Assembly (NCBI GenBank): GCA_016124585.1
Contig: WGNL01000001.1
Location: 186,001 to 250,000, forward strand
Length of the DNA stretch: 64,000 nucleotides
Reading direction: 5' to 3'
Source: Bacteroidota bacterium
GTDB taxonomy: Bacteria; Bacteroidota; Bacteroidia; Chitinophagales; Saprospiraceae
The position numbers and the translations under genes were made by a program. Below the pieces are notes generated by a model. It was given only the letters and a program-made list of their open reading frames with translations, was not told the DNA's origin and searched no databases. The stretch's first letter is position 1. Every line of letters begins with the position of its first letter. This document shows positions 53,494 through 62,374 of the stretch, piece by piece.

Positions 53494-53667
53494 CACGGCT
53501 ATTCACAGAAAAGGCTATAAACGAATAGACCAACCGACTAACTTCCATACTTTTTCCCTTAGGCTTGTTCAAAAGATTTGTATTTTAGCTTTAATTGAAC
53601 AACCAGTATTCTAAGCTACACATCCCCCTGGTTATTTTTTTTTGAGAAAACTTACACAACAACCACT

Positions 53668-55908
53668 ATGGACTTAGGGTATCTCATTAATATTTTGTTG
53701 AAGCGGAAATGGCTCCTGCTTTCCGTCATTTTAATTTCATCTATTTCTACTTTCATCCTCATTGGGAGATTGCCTTACGCCTACAAATCGAAGGCAGTGA
53801 TTTCAACTGGAATCATTGATTACAAAGGTGTAAGTCTGCAACTGGACAATCCTTTCATTCAGCAGTTCCAAATTGAGAGCAGTTTCAACAGCCTCATCGA
53901 AAAGATGAAGAGCCGGACCAGCATCAAGCTGCTGACCGATACATTGCTCATCCATGATTTGGAGGCAGAAAAATCGGGCGGTAAGCCATTTCGACCTGCC
54001 GATTTTGCTAAAGTGGAAATGACAGAGGCAGAGAGGAATAACGCTGTGATGAAACTCAAAGCCAGTTTCACAGATTCCCTGCTGAATACTAAGCCCAGCC
54101 CGGAGCATTTCAACAACTTACTCGCAAAAAGTTATGGCTACGATTTTGAGTCAATTTGGAAAAAACTCGATATCAAGCGTATTGGTGAGACTGACTACAT
54201 GAGCGTGGAGTTTGAATCGGAAAATCCTGAGCTTTCCTTCTTCGTAGTGGATGTTTACCTAAAGAAGTTTTTCAAATCACATGAGAAGGATCTTTCAGCC
54301 AAGGAGAACAAGCAGTTGGAATTTGCTACTAAACAGTTTAACGACCGACAGGCTGAATTAGATTCTATTACAACGCTAATTGATGATTACAAGAAGGCCA
54401 ACAATCTTGTAGATGCTAACAGTCAAAGAGAGGGGGTAGTTTCCCATATCAAGGATTTGGAATTGAAACTTGAGGAAAGCAGGCTTCAGATACCAGCGTT
54501 GCAAGCAAATATCTCATCATTGGAAAAACAGATTATGAGGCTTGGTAAGGGAATTGGGGATGAGTTCTCAAATTCCATTCTATACAATGGCAATGTCAAC
54601 GAACTAGATGCTAGGATTAAGAATCTGCAGGAAAAAAAAGTGGAGGAATTTGCCAATGGCCGCAATACAGATGCCATCGATAAAAAGATAGAGGCGCTAA
54701 GGGCTGAACAAGCTGATAATATCCAAAGAACTGTGCCCGTTAGTAAAAACCATAAGGAGAAATTGGATGACCAGAATATCCAGATGATTCAGGACAAGGT
54801 CAAAAAACAACTTGAACTTGAATTGGCACAAGCATCTTATGCCTCCTATCAAAGAGAAATTTCTAGGCTTCAAGCCAAAGCTAATACGCTGACTATCAAC
54901 GACAACGAACTAGCCTCATTAATCGAAAGTAAAGACCGGATAGACAAAGAGTACAGTGCAGCCAGAGATAAATATGAACTGGCAAAAAGCTTTACCGAAG
55001 GCTCAGAAAGTCCTTTAGAAATCATTGAAGCTGCCGAATTTCCTTTCCAAGCTGAATCAAAACACCGAGCTGTTTTTGCGGGCTTTGCAGGTATAGCAGG
55101 TGGATCCATAGCTAGCATCATTTTATTTTTATTGGCATTTGTTGACTCCAGCTTGCAATCTCCGTCCCAGTTTCAACGAATCACTAAACTACCTTTAGTT
55201 GGCTATGTAAATAAGGTGAAAGTAAGGGACATGAATTTGAACAACTTGTTCTTGTCCTTTCAAGCTAGACCTGAACTGGAGGTTTTCAAAGAGAATATTC
55301 GGAAAATCCGAACGGCCATTGAAGGTTCAGGTGCAAAAGTTATACTTTTTGCCAGCCCGAAACCGCAGGAAGGCAAATCGTTCTTGGTTGTCATGTTGGC
55401 TTATGCGCTAAGTTTGAATGATAAGCGGATTTTAATAATTGACACCAATTTCAAGAACAACACCCTGTCGAGCTACAAGACTAAGTCATTTATCGAAATC
55501 ACTACTGATGGTCCTAAAAGCAGAACTGGCCAACAAATGGAAAATGGCTATGGCCAACTCTCCAGCCCTGAAACTGCGGCAGCCAACGATGCTAATTTGC
55601 AAAGCATTGACATCGTGGCCAACAAAGGTGGCAGCCAAAGTCCGGCAGAAGTATTGGCTGGCAAGAACTTCAAAAAAGTGATTGAGCAGTACAGTAAAAA
55701 ATACGATTTCATTTTCATGGAAGCTGCTGCAATGAACAAGTTTTCAGATGCAAGGGAACTACTTCCATTTGCTGACAAGGCCATCGTGGTAATGTCCGCA
55801 GAATCGCCGATTGGAAATGAAGACAAAGACACGCTTGAATTCTTACGTGGTATGAACGGCAAAATGCTGGGTGGAATACTGAACATGGTTGACTTGAAAA
55901 GCATTTAA
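53668..55908 (+). CDS. Wzc/GumC-like polysaccharide chain-length and export protein with degenerate kinase domain
   Basis: A 746-residue inner membrane protein of the polysaccharide co-polymerase family. The first transmembrane helix (about 14-33) follows MDLGYLINILLKRKW. A Wzz-like and coiled-coil periplasmic part spans about 35-460. The second helix is about 467-494 (AVFAGFAGIAGGSIASIILF). A C-terminal P-loop domain (about 530-746) has FASPKPQEGKSF (Walker A) and ILIIDTNF (Walker A'). The Walker B position reads FIFMEAAAMN, lacking the usual Asp, and there is no C-terminal tyrosine cluster, so BY-kinase activity is doubtful. It probably sets polymer length and links to an export channel that is not in this window. 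It is the first gene of the cluster. Confidence 0.88.
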   Translation: MDLGYLINILLKRKWLLLSVILISSISTFILIGRLPYAYKSKAVISTGIIDYKGVSLQLDNPFIQQFQIESSFNSLIEKMKSRTSIKLLTDTLLIHDLEAEKSGGKPFRPADFAKVEMTEAERNNAVMKLKASFTDSLLNTKPSPEHFNNLLAKSYGYDFESIWKKLDIKRIGETDYMSVEFESENPELSFFVVDVYLKKFFKSHEKDLSAKENKQLEFATKQFNDRQAELDSITTLIDDYKKANNLVDANSQREGVVSHIKDLELKLEESRLQIPALQANISSLEKQIMRLGKGIGDEFSNSILYNGNVNELDARIKNLQEKKVEEFANGRNTDAIDKKIEALRAEQADNIQRTVPVSKNHKEKLDDQNIQMIQDKVKKQLELELAQASYASYQREISRLQAKANTLTINDNELASLIESKDRIDKEYSAARDKYELAKSFTEGSESPLEIIEAAEFPFQAESKHRAVFAGFAGIAGGSIASIILFLLAFVDSSLQSPSQFQRITKLPLVGYVNKVKVRDMNLNNLFLSFQARPELEVFKENIRKIRTAIEGSGAKVILFASPKPQEGKSFLVVMLAYALSLNDKRILIIDTNFKNNTLSSYKTKSFIEITTDGPKSRTGQQMENGYGQLSSPETAAANDANLQSIDIVANKGGSQSPAEVLAGKNFKKVIEQYSKKYDFIFMEAAAMNKFSDARELLPFADKAIVVMSAESPIGNEDKDTLEFLRGMNGKMLGGILNMVDLKSI

Positions 55909-55982
55909 TAGTCATTTTGGCTGTTGAAATTTTATAGTTTTGAAATGACATAAATGACAAATTAGACTCCCATTCATAATTG

Positions 55983-57374
55983 ATGAACAACTCATATTGG
56001 TTTAAATCGGGTTTTTACACCTTGTCAGAAAAAGGAGCCTCCATGCTCTTCGGCTTCGGCGGAGCAGTGCTGCTTTACAGGGCAATTCCCAACCAAGCCG
56101 ATTTTGGAGTTTGGGTGCTATTCCTAGGTATCGTTTCCATTATTGAGGTTGGGCGTATTGGACTGTTGCAAAACGCCTTGGTGAAGTACCTGTCTGTTGA
56201 TACTAAAGGGGAAGAAGCGGGCAAAATCACGACTGCCTCAATCGTGTTGAATGGGCTGTTGACTTTGCTGATAGTACTGATTTGCCTGATTCTGTCACCG
56301 GTTGCTGCCCGAGTTTTTGACGCACCGATTTTAGCTAAATTGTTTAGCATTTACTGCCTAACTACGATTGCACTTATTCCTTTCTATCAGTGTAATTACA
56401 TCCAACAAGCCAATTTGGATTTCAGAGGGATTTTCTGGGGGAACGTTGTAAAAGGCGGTGTGCTTTTTGGCTTTATCCTGTACCAGTTTATCGAAAAAAC
56501 ACCAATCAAATTGGAAAGTCTAGCCTCCACACAAGTGGTGGCAGCTGTTTTAGCCTCTATCGTTTCTTGGATTTTCGCAAGGAATTATGCCATTTTTAGT
56601 CGCAAGATTGACTGGAATTGGGTATCGAAACTGTTTTCTTATGGCATTTTCGTGTTTGGTACAAATATCAGCACCCAGCTTTACAAAACTGTTGACAAAC
56701 TGCTGCTTGGCTCACTGGGCGGCACAGCCGTAGTAGCCATATACGATGCAGCCATTCGCATTACTAACTTAACGGATGTGCCTACTGCTAGCATGGCTTC
56801 CATGCTCTTCCCGCAAAGTTCACGAAGGGTAAATGAAGGAAACACTGCAATAAAGCAGCTTTACGAAAAAGCGGTAGGTGCTATCTTGGCATTTATGGTG
56901 CCTTGTATTTTAGGGGTAATGCTATTGGCTAATTGGTTAATATACTTAACAGCAGGAAGTGCCTATTCTGAGGCAGCAAATTTGCTGCGAGTTACCATCT
57001 TGTTTGGGCTATTTTTACCATACGCCGTTCAGTTTGGTACGGTACTGGATTCGATTGGCAAGCCTATTGTAAATTTTTTTTACACCCTTTTCAGCCTGCT
57101 TTTAACAGCGTTGCTGAATTGGTTGCTGATACCGAAAATGGGTGCAATGGGTGCAGCTGTCGGAACCTTGACAGCTTATGCCATTACTTTTGTATTCATG
57201 CAGGTTTATTTGCATAAAATATTGAATACCAATCCTTTGAATCCATTTGTTCACATGGTTGAATTTTATGGCAGGTGTTGGAATTATGCGAAGCAAAAGC
57301 TCCGCAATGTTGAACCCAACAATGCCACCAAGGAAATCTTGGAACACGAAATGGAAAAAATTGGGCAAAATTAG
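55983..57374 (+). CDS. polysaccharide flippase (Wzx / MOP superfamily)
   Basis: A 463-residue protein with about 12-14 hydrophobic segments and the pattern of oligosaccharide flippases: an N-terminal MNNSYWFKSGFYTLSEKGAS, LFGFGGAVLLYRAIPNQADF, FGTNISTQLYKTVDKLLLGS, and repeated PLGV-like membrane blocks. It should flip lipid-linked repeat units across the inner membrane for polymerisation. The C-terminal tail (about 425-463) is charged and cytoplasmic. The ATG at 55983 is used; the TTG immediately before it is less likely. It lies 74 bases after the Wzc-like gene. Confidence 0.9.
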   Translation: MNNSYWFKSGFYTLSEKGASMLFGFGGAVLLYRAIPNQADFGVWVLFLGIVSIIEVGRIGLLQNALVKYLSVDTKGEEAGKITTASIVLNGLLTLLIVLICLILSPVAARVFDAPILAKLFSIYCLTTIALIPFYQCNYIQQANLDFRGIFWGNVVKGGVLFGFILYQFIEKTPIKLESLASTQVVAAVLASIVSWIFARNYAIFSRKIDWNWVSKLFSYGIFVFGTNISTQLYKTVDKLLLGSLGGTAVVAIYDAAIRITNLTDVPTASMASMLFPQSSRRVNEGNTAIKQLYEKAVGAILAFMVPCILGVMLLANWLIYLTAGSAYSEAANLLRVTILFGLFLPYAVQFGTVLDSIGKPIVNFFYTLFSLLLTALLNWLLIPKMGAMGAAVGTLTAYAITFVFMQVYLHKILNTNPLNPFVHMVEFYGRCWNYAKQKLRNVEPNNATKEILEHEMEKIGQN

Positions 57375-57441
57375 ATGCTATCATAAAATCAAGGTGGAAG
57401 CAAAATTTGCCACCAAAAAATAAGAAAGCTACTGACAAATT

Positions 57442-58218
57442 ATGATGACTCAAGCAATGTACGAAGAAGGTTTGGCCTATGCTGAATCGAATTTTTTGGA
57501 CGAAAATGCACCGCATTTGCACGTTGATAAACGGCTAATTCGGGAGAAATTCAACATGGACGGAAAAAAAGTGCTTGACTTCGGTTGTGGCATGGGAGGC
57601 ATGAGTTTGTGGTATGCCACTAACTTCAAATGTGAAGTGCACGGTATTGACATTGACCGCCACCACATCAAAATAGCAAATGACCTGAAGGCGAAGCACG
57701 ACACGAAAAATGTGACTTTCGAGGTGCGAAATGTGCTTGACCAGCCATTGGAAGGTAAATACGACTTCATTGTTTTGAACGATGTTGCTGAACATATCCA
57801 GTTGCCCATTTTGAAAGCCATCTTTTCGGCTTTGAGCAAAAACTTGGCACCTGGTGGTGGCATTTATGTTTCCTATCCCCCTTGGCGCAGTCCTTATGCG
57901 TCGCATGTGCAGCATGTGGTGGGAATTCCTTGGTGCCAATTCATGCCAGAGGGGGTATTGTTGAATAGAATCGAAAAAAATAACCGACCTATCGTTGGTG
58001 AGGAAGAAAGCGATTTGTTGCAAGCATACAAAGGGCTCAACCACCTCACGCATGACAAATTGATTGGTACTTTGAATGGATCTGGACTGCGTCCTGTTTA
58101 TCGGAAAAGCCACAGCTTTTTCAACAAATTTGGGCCGTTGAAGAATACTAGCTTGCGCATTTTCCCTTTTGACTTCTTAATTACCAAGGAATTTTTGCTG
58201 TTGAAAAAAACAGAATAG
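57442..58218 (+). CDS. class I SAM-dependent methyltransferase
   Basis: A 258-residue cytoplasmic enzyme. SAM motif I is VLDFGCGMGGMSLWYA (about residues 44-60), with the acidic ribose-binding residue in VHGIDID. Motif II/III positions are KYDFIVLNDVAEHI and GGIYVSYPPWRSP. The C-terminal third (HSFFNKFGPLKNTSLRIFPF) is typical of small-molecule methyltransferases in glycan clusters. It probably methylates a sugar or the non-reducing end of a glycan in this polysaccharide pathway, by context. Two in-frame ATGs begin the gene; either is possible. Confidence 0.85.
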   Translation: MMTQAMYEEGLAYAESNFLDENAPHLHVDKRLIREKFNMDGKKVLDFGCGMGGMSLWYATNFKCEVHGIDIDRHHIKIANDLKAKHDTKNVTFEVRNVLDQPLEGKYDFIVLNDVAEHIQLPILKAIFSALSKNLAPGGGIYVSYPPWRSPYASHVQHVVGIPWCQFMPEGVLLNRIEKNNRPIVGEEESDLLQAYKGLNHLTHDKLIGTLNGSGLRPVYRKSHSFFNKFGPLKNTSLRIFPFDFLITKEFLLLKKTE

Positions 58219-58274
58219 GAGATAGCTGTTTACTTAAATTGCATTCATCCCACCTCCCGAAAAAACAAAAAACT

Positions 58275-59501
58275 ATGCACTCAGACCTTGATATCATCTA
58301 TTTTACCCTATTCCCTTGGGATAATGCCTACTCGTCGGTATCGCTGTCGTTTACACGAGAATTTGCGAAGCACAATCGGGTCTTTTATATCAACCATCCT
58401 TACAGTTTAAAGGATTTTGTCAAAGGTTGGAAACAGCCAATGGTGCAGGCCCGCAAAAAGGACATGCTGCTGAACCGGATGCGGTATGAAACCATTCCTG
58501 ACTTGCCACAGGTAATAGCTGTGCAGCCACCGCTCACCATGCCGATTAACTGGATGAGTCCTGGAAAGAACTATGACCGCTGTGCAGAATACAATAACCG
58601 CATTATCGTCAATACAATCAAGCAAGTAATTGAGGATTACGACATCAAAAACTTTGTTTACCTCAATTGTTTTAACCCTTATTACGCAGGGGCACTGCCC
58701 AAAGAACTTGGAGCTAAACTGAGCATGTACCAGTGTATTGATGACATGACGGAAGAAGCCTACACTGCCAAACATGGCGCTAGGGTAGAGGAAGAAGCAC
58801 TTCGTGATTCAGATATTGCCTTCGTGACCTCTAGGAATCTGCATCGCCTGAAAAAACACCTCAACCCTAACACCTATGTGCTACACAATGCAGTGGATAT
58901 TTCAATATTTGAAACAGTACACCAAGGGCCATTGCCTAGGCCAAAAGAACTGGAGGGAGTTAAAGGTAAAATAATTGGATTTACCGGTAACATCAACGAA
59001 TACAGACTTGACTACCCGCTTTTCAAACAAATTGCGGAGCAGAACTCTGATAAAACACTTGTGCTGGTGGGGCCTTTAAATTCTGATTGTTACAAGGATT
59101 ATGGATTAGACACCATGCCCAATGTCATCTTGACAGGTGGTAAAAATATCCGGGAGTTGCCAGCCTTCCTGCAGCATTTTGATGTGACAATCATTCCGTT
59201 CCTAAAAAACAAGCTAACGGCTAGTATTTATCCATTGAAAATCAATGAGTATCTTGCAGCTGGAAAGCCAGTCGTTGCTACTAATTTTTCAGAAGATATT
59301 CGTAGTTTTGCAGACGTTGTTTACATAGCGGACAATGAGGAAACTTTCTTGCAAGCCATCAATCAAGCACTTGTTGAAGATTCCGCCGAATTGGTTGAAC
59401 AGCGAGTATTGACTGCTAAGCAAAACACCTGGACAGAAAGGGTGAAGCAATTTTGGGAAATCGTGGACAAACATCTTGTTGGTAATGAAAAAGTTTATTG
59501 A
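58275..59501 (+). CDS. glycosyltransferase, GT-B fold (family 1/4-like)
   Basis: A 408-residue cytoplasmic glycosyltransferase. The N-terminal half begins MHSDLDIIYFTLFPWDN and has FVTSRNLHRLKKHLNPNTYV (about 190-210). The C-terminal nucleotide-sugar-binding half has GKIIGFTGNINEYRLDYPL, LVGPLNSDCY, VTIIPFLKNKLTASIYPLK and INEYLAAGKPVVATNF, the GT4-type EX-loop-E region. It should add a sugar to the lipid-linked repeat unit. Donor and acceptor are unknown. The ATG at 58275 is preferred to the upstream one at 58239 because the fold begins directly after it. It lies 56 bases after the methyltransferase gene. Confidence 0.88.
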   Translation: MHSDLDIIYFTLFPWDNAYSSVSLSFTREFAKHNRVFYINHPYSLKDFVKGWKQPMVQARKKDMLLNRMRYETIPDLPQVIAVQPPLTMPINWMSPGKNYDRCAEYNNRIIVNTIKQVIEDYDIKNFVYLNCFNPYYAGALPKELGAKLSMYQCIDDMTEEAYTAKHGARVEEEALRDSDIAFVTSRNLHRLKKHLNPNTYVLHNAVDISIFETVHQGPLPRPKELEGVKGKIIGFTGNINEYRLDYPLFKQIAEQNSDKTLVLVGPLNSDCYKDYGLDTMPNVILTGGKNIRELPAFLQHFDVTIIPFLKNKLTASIYPLKINEYLAAGKPVVATNFSEDIRSFADVVYIADNEETFLQAINQALVEDSAELVEQRVLTAKQNTWTERVKQFWEIVDKHLVGNEKVY

Positions 59502-59618
59502 ATATAGATTAAAGAGTTTAAAAAGATGTTTGCAATAGTCTGATTTTCAATTATTTAAAAAATAATTGTGCTTTACTAATTTAGACAAGTATTGATTCCA
59601 TAGCATTAAAACAACATT

Positions 59619-60506
59619 ATGACCCAGACACTCAATTCATTCACTGAAAATTTTTTGGTGCCAGATACCAAAGACTTTTTGAATGAAAAATTCCAAGACC
59701 TGCAAGCCGTTGCTGCTGAGTATAAGGCTCAATATGCCAACGGGGACCCATTTCCGAATATACATTTTGAGGAGTTTTTTAATCCGGAAATGTTAGACGC
59801 ATTACTTGAAGAATTTCCGAACCTCGAAAGCAAAGACGATATCAAGTTTCAGACACCGAACGAAATTAAACTTGCCTCACGCGGCGAGCGTCGATTCGGG
59901 CCAGTGGCAAAGGCTTTTACGCATTTCCTTAATTCTGAGCCATTCTTGATGTTCTTGCAGGAGTTGACAAGCATTCAGGAAACTTTGACACCAGACCCAT
60001 ACTTTGAAGGAGGTGGCTTCCACCAAACAAAGCCGGGTGGTTTTTTGAAGATACATGCCGATTTCAACAAACACCGCCAAACAGGCCTTGACCGCCGTTT
60101 GAACGTGCTTGTTTATCTGAACAAAGATTGGAAAGACGAATATGGTGGCCATTTTGAACTCTGGAACCGGGACATGACCCGTTGCGTGAACAAGATTCCA
60201 CCTAGGTTCAATACCATGGCCATGTTTACCACCACCGACTTTTCATACCACGGCTTGCCTAACCCCTTGACTTGTCCGCCTGACCGCAGCCGTAAGTCCT
60301 TGGCACTGTATTACTACACCAACGGGCGCCCAGCAAGTGAGGTGAATGAGGGCTTGGAAGACCATACAACCTTGTTTCGGGAACGGAAAGGAATCACGGT
60401 TGATTCAGAGATGCGTAAATTCAATGCACTTCAATCTACCAAAGAATTTGCAAAAGATCTGATTCCTCCTATCTTTGTGAAGCTCGGCAAAAAAATCGTG
60501 AAGTAA
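59619..60506 (+). CDS. 2-oxoglutarate/Fe(II)-dependent oxygenase-like protein
   Basis: A 295-residue protein with a double-stranded beta-helix core (about 110-240). The iron triad is visible: His and Asp in FLKIHADFNKH (about residues 145-147) and the distal His in DFSYHGLPNP (about 211). The 2-oxoglutarate-binding Arg is probably in DRSRKSLALYYYT. VLVYLNKDWKDEYGGHFELW fits the prolyl-4-hydroxylase-like subfamily. Such enzymes hydroxylate proteins or small molecules, and in polysaccharide clusters may modify sugars or lipid carriers. There is no signal peptide. The 117-base gap before it suggests an internal start site is possible. Confidence 0.85.
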   Translation: MTQTLNSFTENFLVPDTKDFLNEKFQDLQAVAAEYKAQYANGDPFPNIHFEEFFNPEMLDALLEEFPNLESKDDIKFQTPNEIKLASRGERRFGPVAKAFTHFLNSEPFLMFLQELTSIQETLTPDPYFEGGGFHQTKPGGFLKIHADFNKHRQTGLDRRLNVLVYLNKDWKDEYGGHFELWNRDMTRCVNKIPPRFNTMAMFTTTDFSYHGLPNPLTCPPDRSRKSLALYYYTNGRPASEVNEGLEDHTTLFRERKGITVDSEMRKFNALQSTKEFAKDLIPPIFVKLGKKIVK

Positions 60507-60520
60507 GTAATCGATAATTC

Positions 60521-60658
60521 ATGGAAAACAACTCAAAACCAGCGAATCAGGAACATGAAATCATCCTCTCCAAAAAGGAGAAAATGATGGAAATTGCTGC
60601 TACAGCAATGTGTGCAATCCTGCTGATTGCCAGTTTTATGAAAGTTATTTTCTTTTGA
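60521..60658 (+). CDS. small single-pass membrane protein, 45 residues
   Basis: The frame from ATG 60521 to TGA 60658 encodes a charged, Asn-rich N-terminus (MENNSKPANQEHEIILSKKE) and one hydrophobic helix (about 24-45, AATAMCAILLIASFMKVIFF). It starts 14 bases after the oxygenase stop, in the cluster orientation, so translation is plausible. No family is recognised. It could be a small membrane subunit or regulator. Coding status rests on position, codon pattern and the clean hydrophobic segment. Confidence 0.55.
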   Translation: MENNSKPANQEHEIILSKKEKMMEIAATAMCAILLIASFMKVIFF

Positions 60659-60673
60659 ATTCAAAAAATATTT

Positions 60674-60738
60674 GAATGGGTTAGGAATCGGGAGCTTGGC
60701 AAAGCCTGTAAGGGTGGAACCAGTTCCCATTCTTTTTT
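60674..60738 (+). ncRNA. possible structured RNA / attenuator-like segment
   Basis: GAATGGG (60674-60680) and CCCATTC (60726-60732) are exact reverse complements enclosing smaller hairpins (GCTTGGCAAAGC; GGAAC-CA-GTTCC). TTTTTT follows directly. It lies between the small membrane gene and the polymerase gene. It could be a terminator with internal structure or an attenuator. Confidence 0.35.
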
Positions 60739-60808
60739 CCCATTTTCCCGCAGTTCCGCTTGGCATATTCCCAACACATCGGCTATAGAACGACCCCCAT
60801 TTTGTCTC

Positions 60809-60832
60809 AAAACGCTCACTTTCAGCGTTTTT
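60809..60832 (+). terminator. terminator-like hairpin before the polymerase gene
   Basis: AAAACGCT (60809-60816) pairs with AGCGTTTT (60824-60831) around CACTTTC, with a T-run at its end. The stem is only 8 pairs, 37 bases before the ATG at 60869. It may partly separate wzy-like expression from the upstream genes. Confidence 0.5.
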
Positions 60833-60868
60833 ATACTTTTTTGAACTCCCCCTTTGTACTATGAGAAA

Positions 60869-62350
60869 ATGAATTACGCCATTTCGATATTTTCAGATAT
60901 CAAAGGTTGGCTGGTACGTCAGGTGATGTATCAAAAGCTGAACAACCCGCTTGGGTATGTTCTTTTATTGCTTTTTGCGGTAGGACTATCTTTTGTGTTA
61001 TCCTTGTTGCCTTTGAAATTTGCTGTTTTGTTTGTGGTAGGAATTTTAGCGATACCAGTTGTGGTCGGTGTATTTCTGGATTTGAACTTTGGCATTATTG
61101 TCATGCTATTCGCTGGATTTCTACTTGGGTTAGTATCAAAATATACTGATGCTCCAATTGGTACTGCCCTTGATGGAATGCTAGTTCTTATGCTAGTTGG
61201 GATGCTGGCTCGGCTTATCAAGGAACGTAATTTCAGCTTCGCAAAAAATCCAATTAGCATATTCATTTTTGCTTGGATTTACTATAATCTCCTCGAAGTT
61301 TTAAACCCTTGGGCGGAGTCCAGATTAGCCTGGGTTTACACGGTGCGTACCGTTGCATTGTTACTCGCCTTGTTTTTCATAGCCTGCTATGCTTTTAACT
61401 CCTACCGCCGCATCGTCAACACTTTGAAGGTCATTCTTTTTTTGGGTTTCATTTCCGCTTTGTATTCCTTGAAACAAGAATGGATAGGCTTTAGCCAAGC
61501 AGAAATTACCTGGCTGAACGCCGATGAAGAGCGCTTCATGCTCATTTTCCAATGGGACAGGATGCGGGTGTTTTCATTTTTTTCTGACCCAACCACTTTT
61601 GGTATTTTGATGGGTTACATGAGTTTTCTTTGCCTGATTTTGGCCACAGGCACTTTTAAGATTTGGCGTAAAATCATCTTGTTAGTGGCAGCAGTTTGCA
61701 TGCTGCTAGGAATGGCCTATGCAGGTTCTCGCACGCCATTTGTGATGTTGCCAGCTGGTGTGCTGATGTACTTGGTACTTACCATGAAAAAACAGACCAT
61801 TATTGCCACGGTACTGTTTTTCATTTTGGGTGCTGGTTTTGTCATGAAATCCACCAGCAATGCAGTTGTCTGGCGCATCCAATCTGCCTTCAAAGGGAAA
61901 AGCAGCGACACTATTGATGTTCGTATGAAAAACCAGGCAAGGGTTCAACCCTACATTCATTCTCACCCGGTGGGTGCTGGCCTAGGTAGTACGGGGTATT
62001 GGGGCAAACGCTTCACGCCAGACAGCTGGCTCGCCAGTTTTGCACATGACAGTCTGTATGTGCGCTTAGCTGTGGAGACGGGCTGGGTTGGCCTTATCAT
62101 ATACATGGGGCTGTTGTTTACCGCCATGCGGACCAGCATTCGTTATTATTTTAGGGTGAAGGACCCGACCATCAAAACACTTTATCTCGGTCTTACCGTC
62201 ACCGTTTTTTTGTTGGCATTGGCTAGTTACCCGCAAGAGGCCATTACATTGCTGCCTACCTCCGTGGTGTTTTATCTGATGCTGGCCATGATTGCCAGGT
62301 TAAAGGACTTTGACCCAAATTTTGCGAAAGACAAGAAGCTTGAAAAATAA
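60869..62350 (+). CDS. O-antigen ligase / Wzy polymerase family membrane protein
   Basis: A 493-residue protein with about 11-12 hydrophobic segments and one larger periplasmic loop late in the sequence (about 330-400), as in the Wzy_C/O-antigen ligase family. Conserved points include AYAGSRTPFVML and SHPVGAGLGSTGYWGKRF, then HDSLYVRLAVETGW. It either polymerises flipped repeat units or ligates glycan to an acceptor; in this cluster polymerase is more likely. The ATG at 60869 (MNYAISIF) is chosen over a TTG at 60854. It converges on the amidase gene with 24 bases between. Confidence 0.88.
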   Translation: MNYAISIFSDIKGWLVRQVMYQKLNNPLGYVLLLLFAVGLSFVLSLLPLKFAVLFVVGILAIPVVVGVFLDLNFGIIVMLFAGFLLGLVSKYTDAPIGTALDGMLVLMLVGMLARLIKERNFSFAKNPISIFIFAWIYYNLLEVLNPWAESRLAWVYTVRTVALLLALFFIACYAFNSYRRIVNTLKVILFLGFISALYSLKQEWIGFSQAEITWLNADEERFMLIFQWDRMRVFSFFSDPTTFGILMGYMSFLCLILATGTFKIWRKIILLVAAVCMLLGMAYAGSRTPFVMLPAGVLMYLVLTMKKQTIIATVLFFILGAGFVMKSTSNAVVWRIQSAFKGKSSDTIDVRMKNQARVQPYIHSHPVGAGLGSTGYWGKRFTPDSWLASFAHDSLYVRLAVETGWVGLIIYMGLLFTAMRTSIRYYFRVKDPTIKTLYLGLTVTVFLLALASYPQEAITLLPTSVVFYLMLAMIARLKDFDPNFAKDKKLEK

Positions 62351-62374
62351 GGTATTTGCTTACAAATCAAATAC

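Larger units (their letters stand above)
53205..53667. other. intergenic region before the polysaccharide cluster
   Basis: 463 bases without a supported gene. It contains a terminator (53383-53412) and a -7 box (53486-53493), which leaves a leader of about 170 bases before the Wzc-like gene. The last 40 bases are T- then A-rich. Short reading frames here lack any recognisable feature. Confidence 0.6.
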
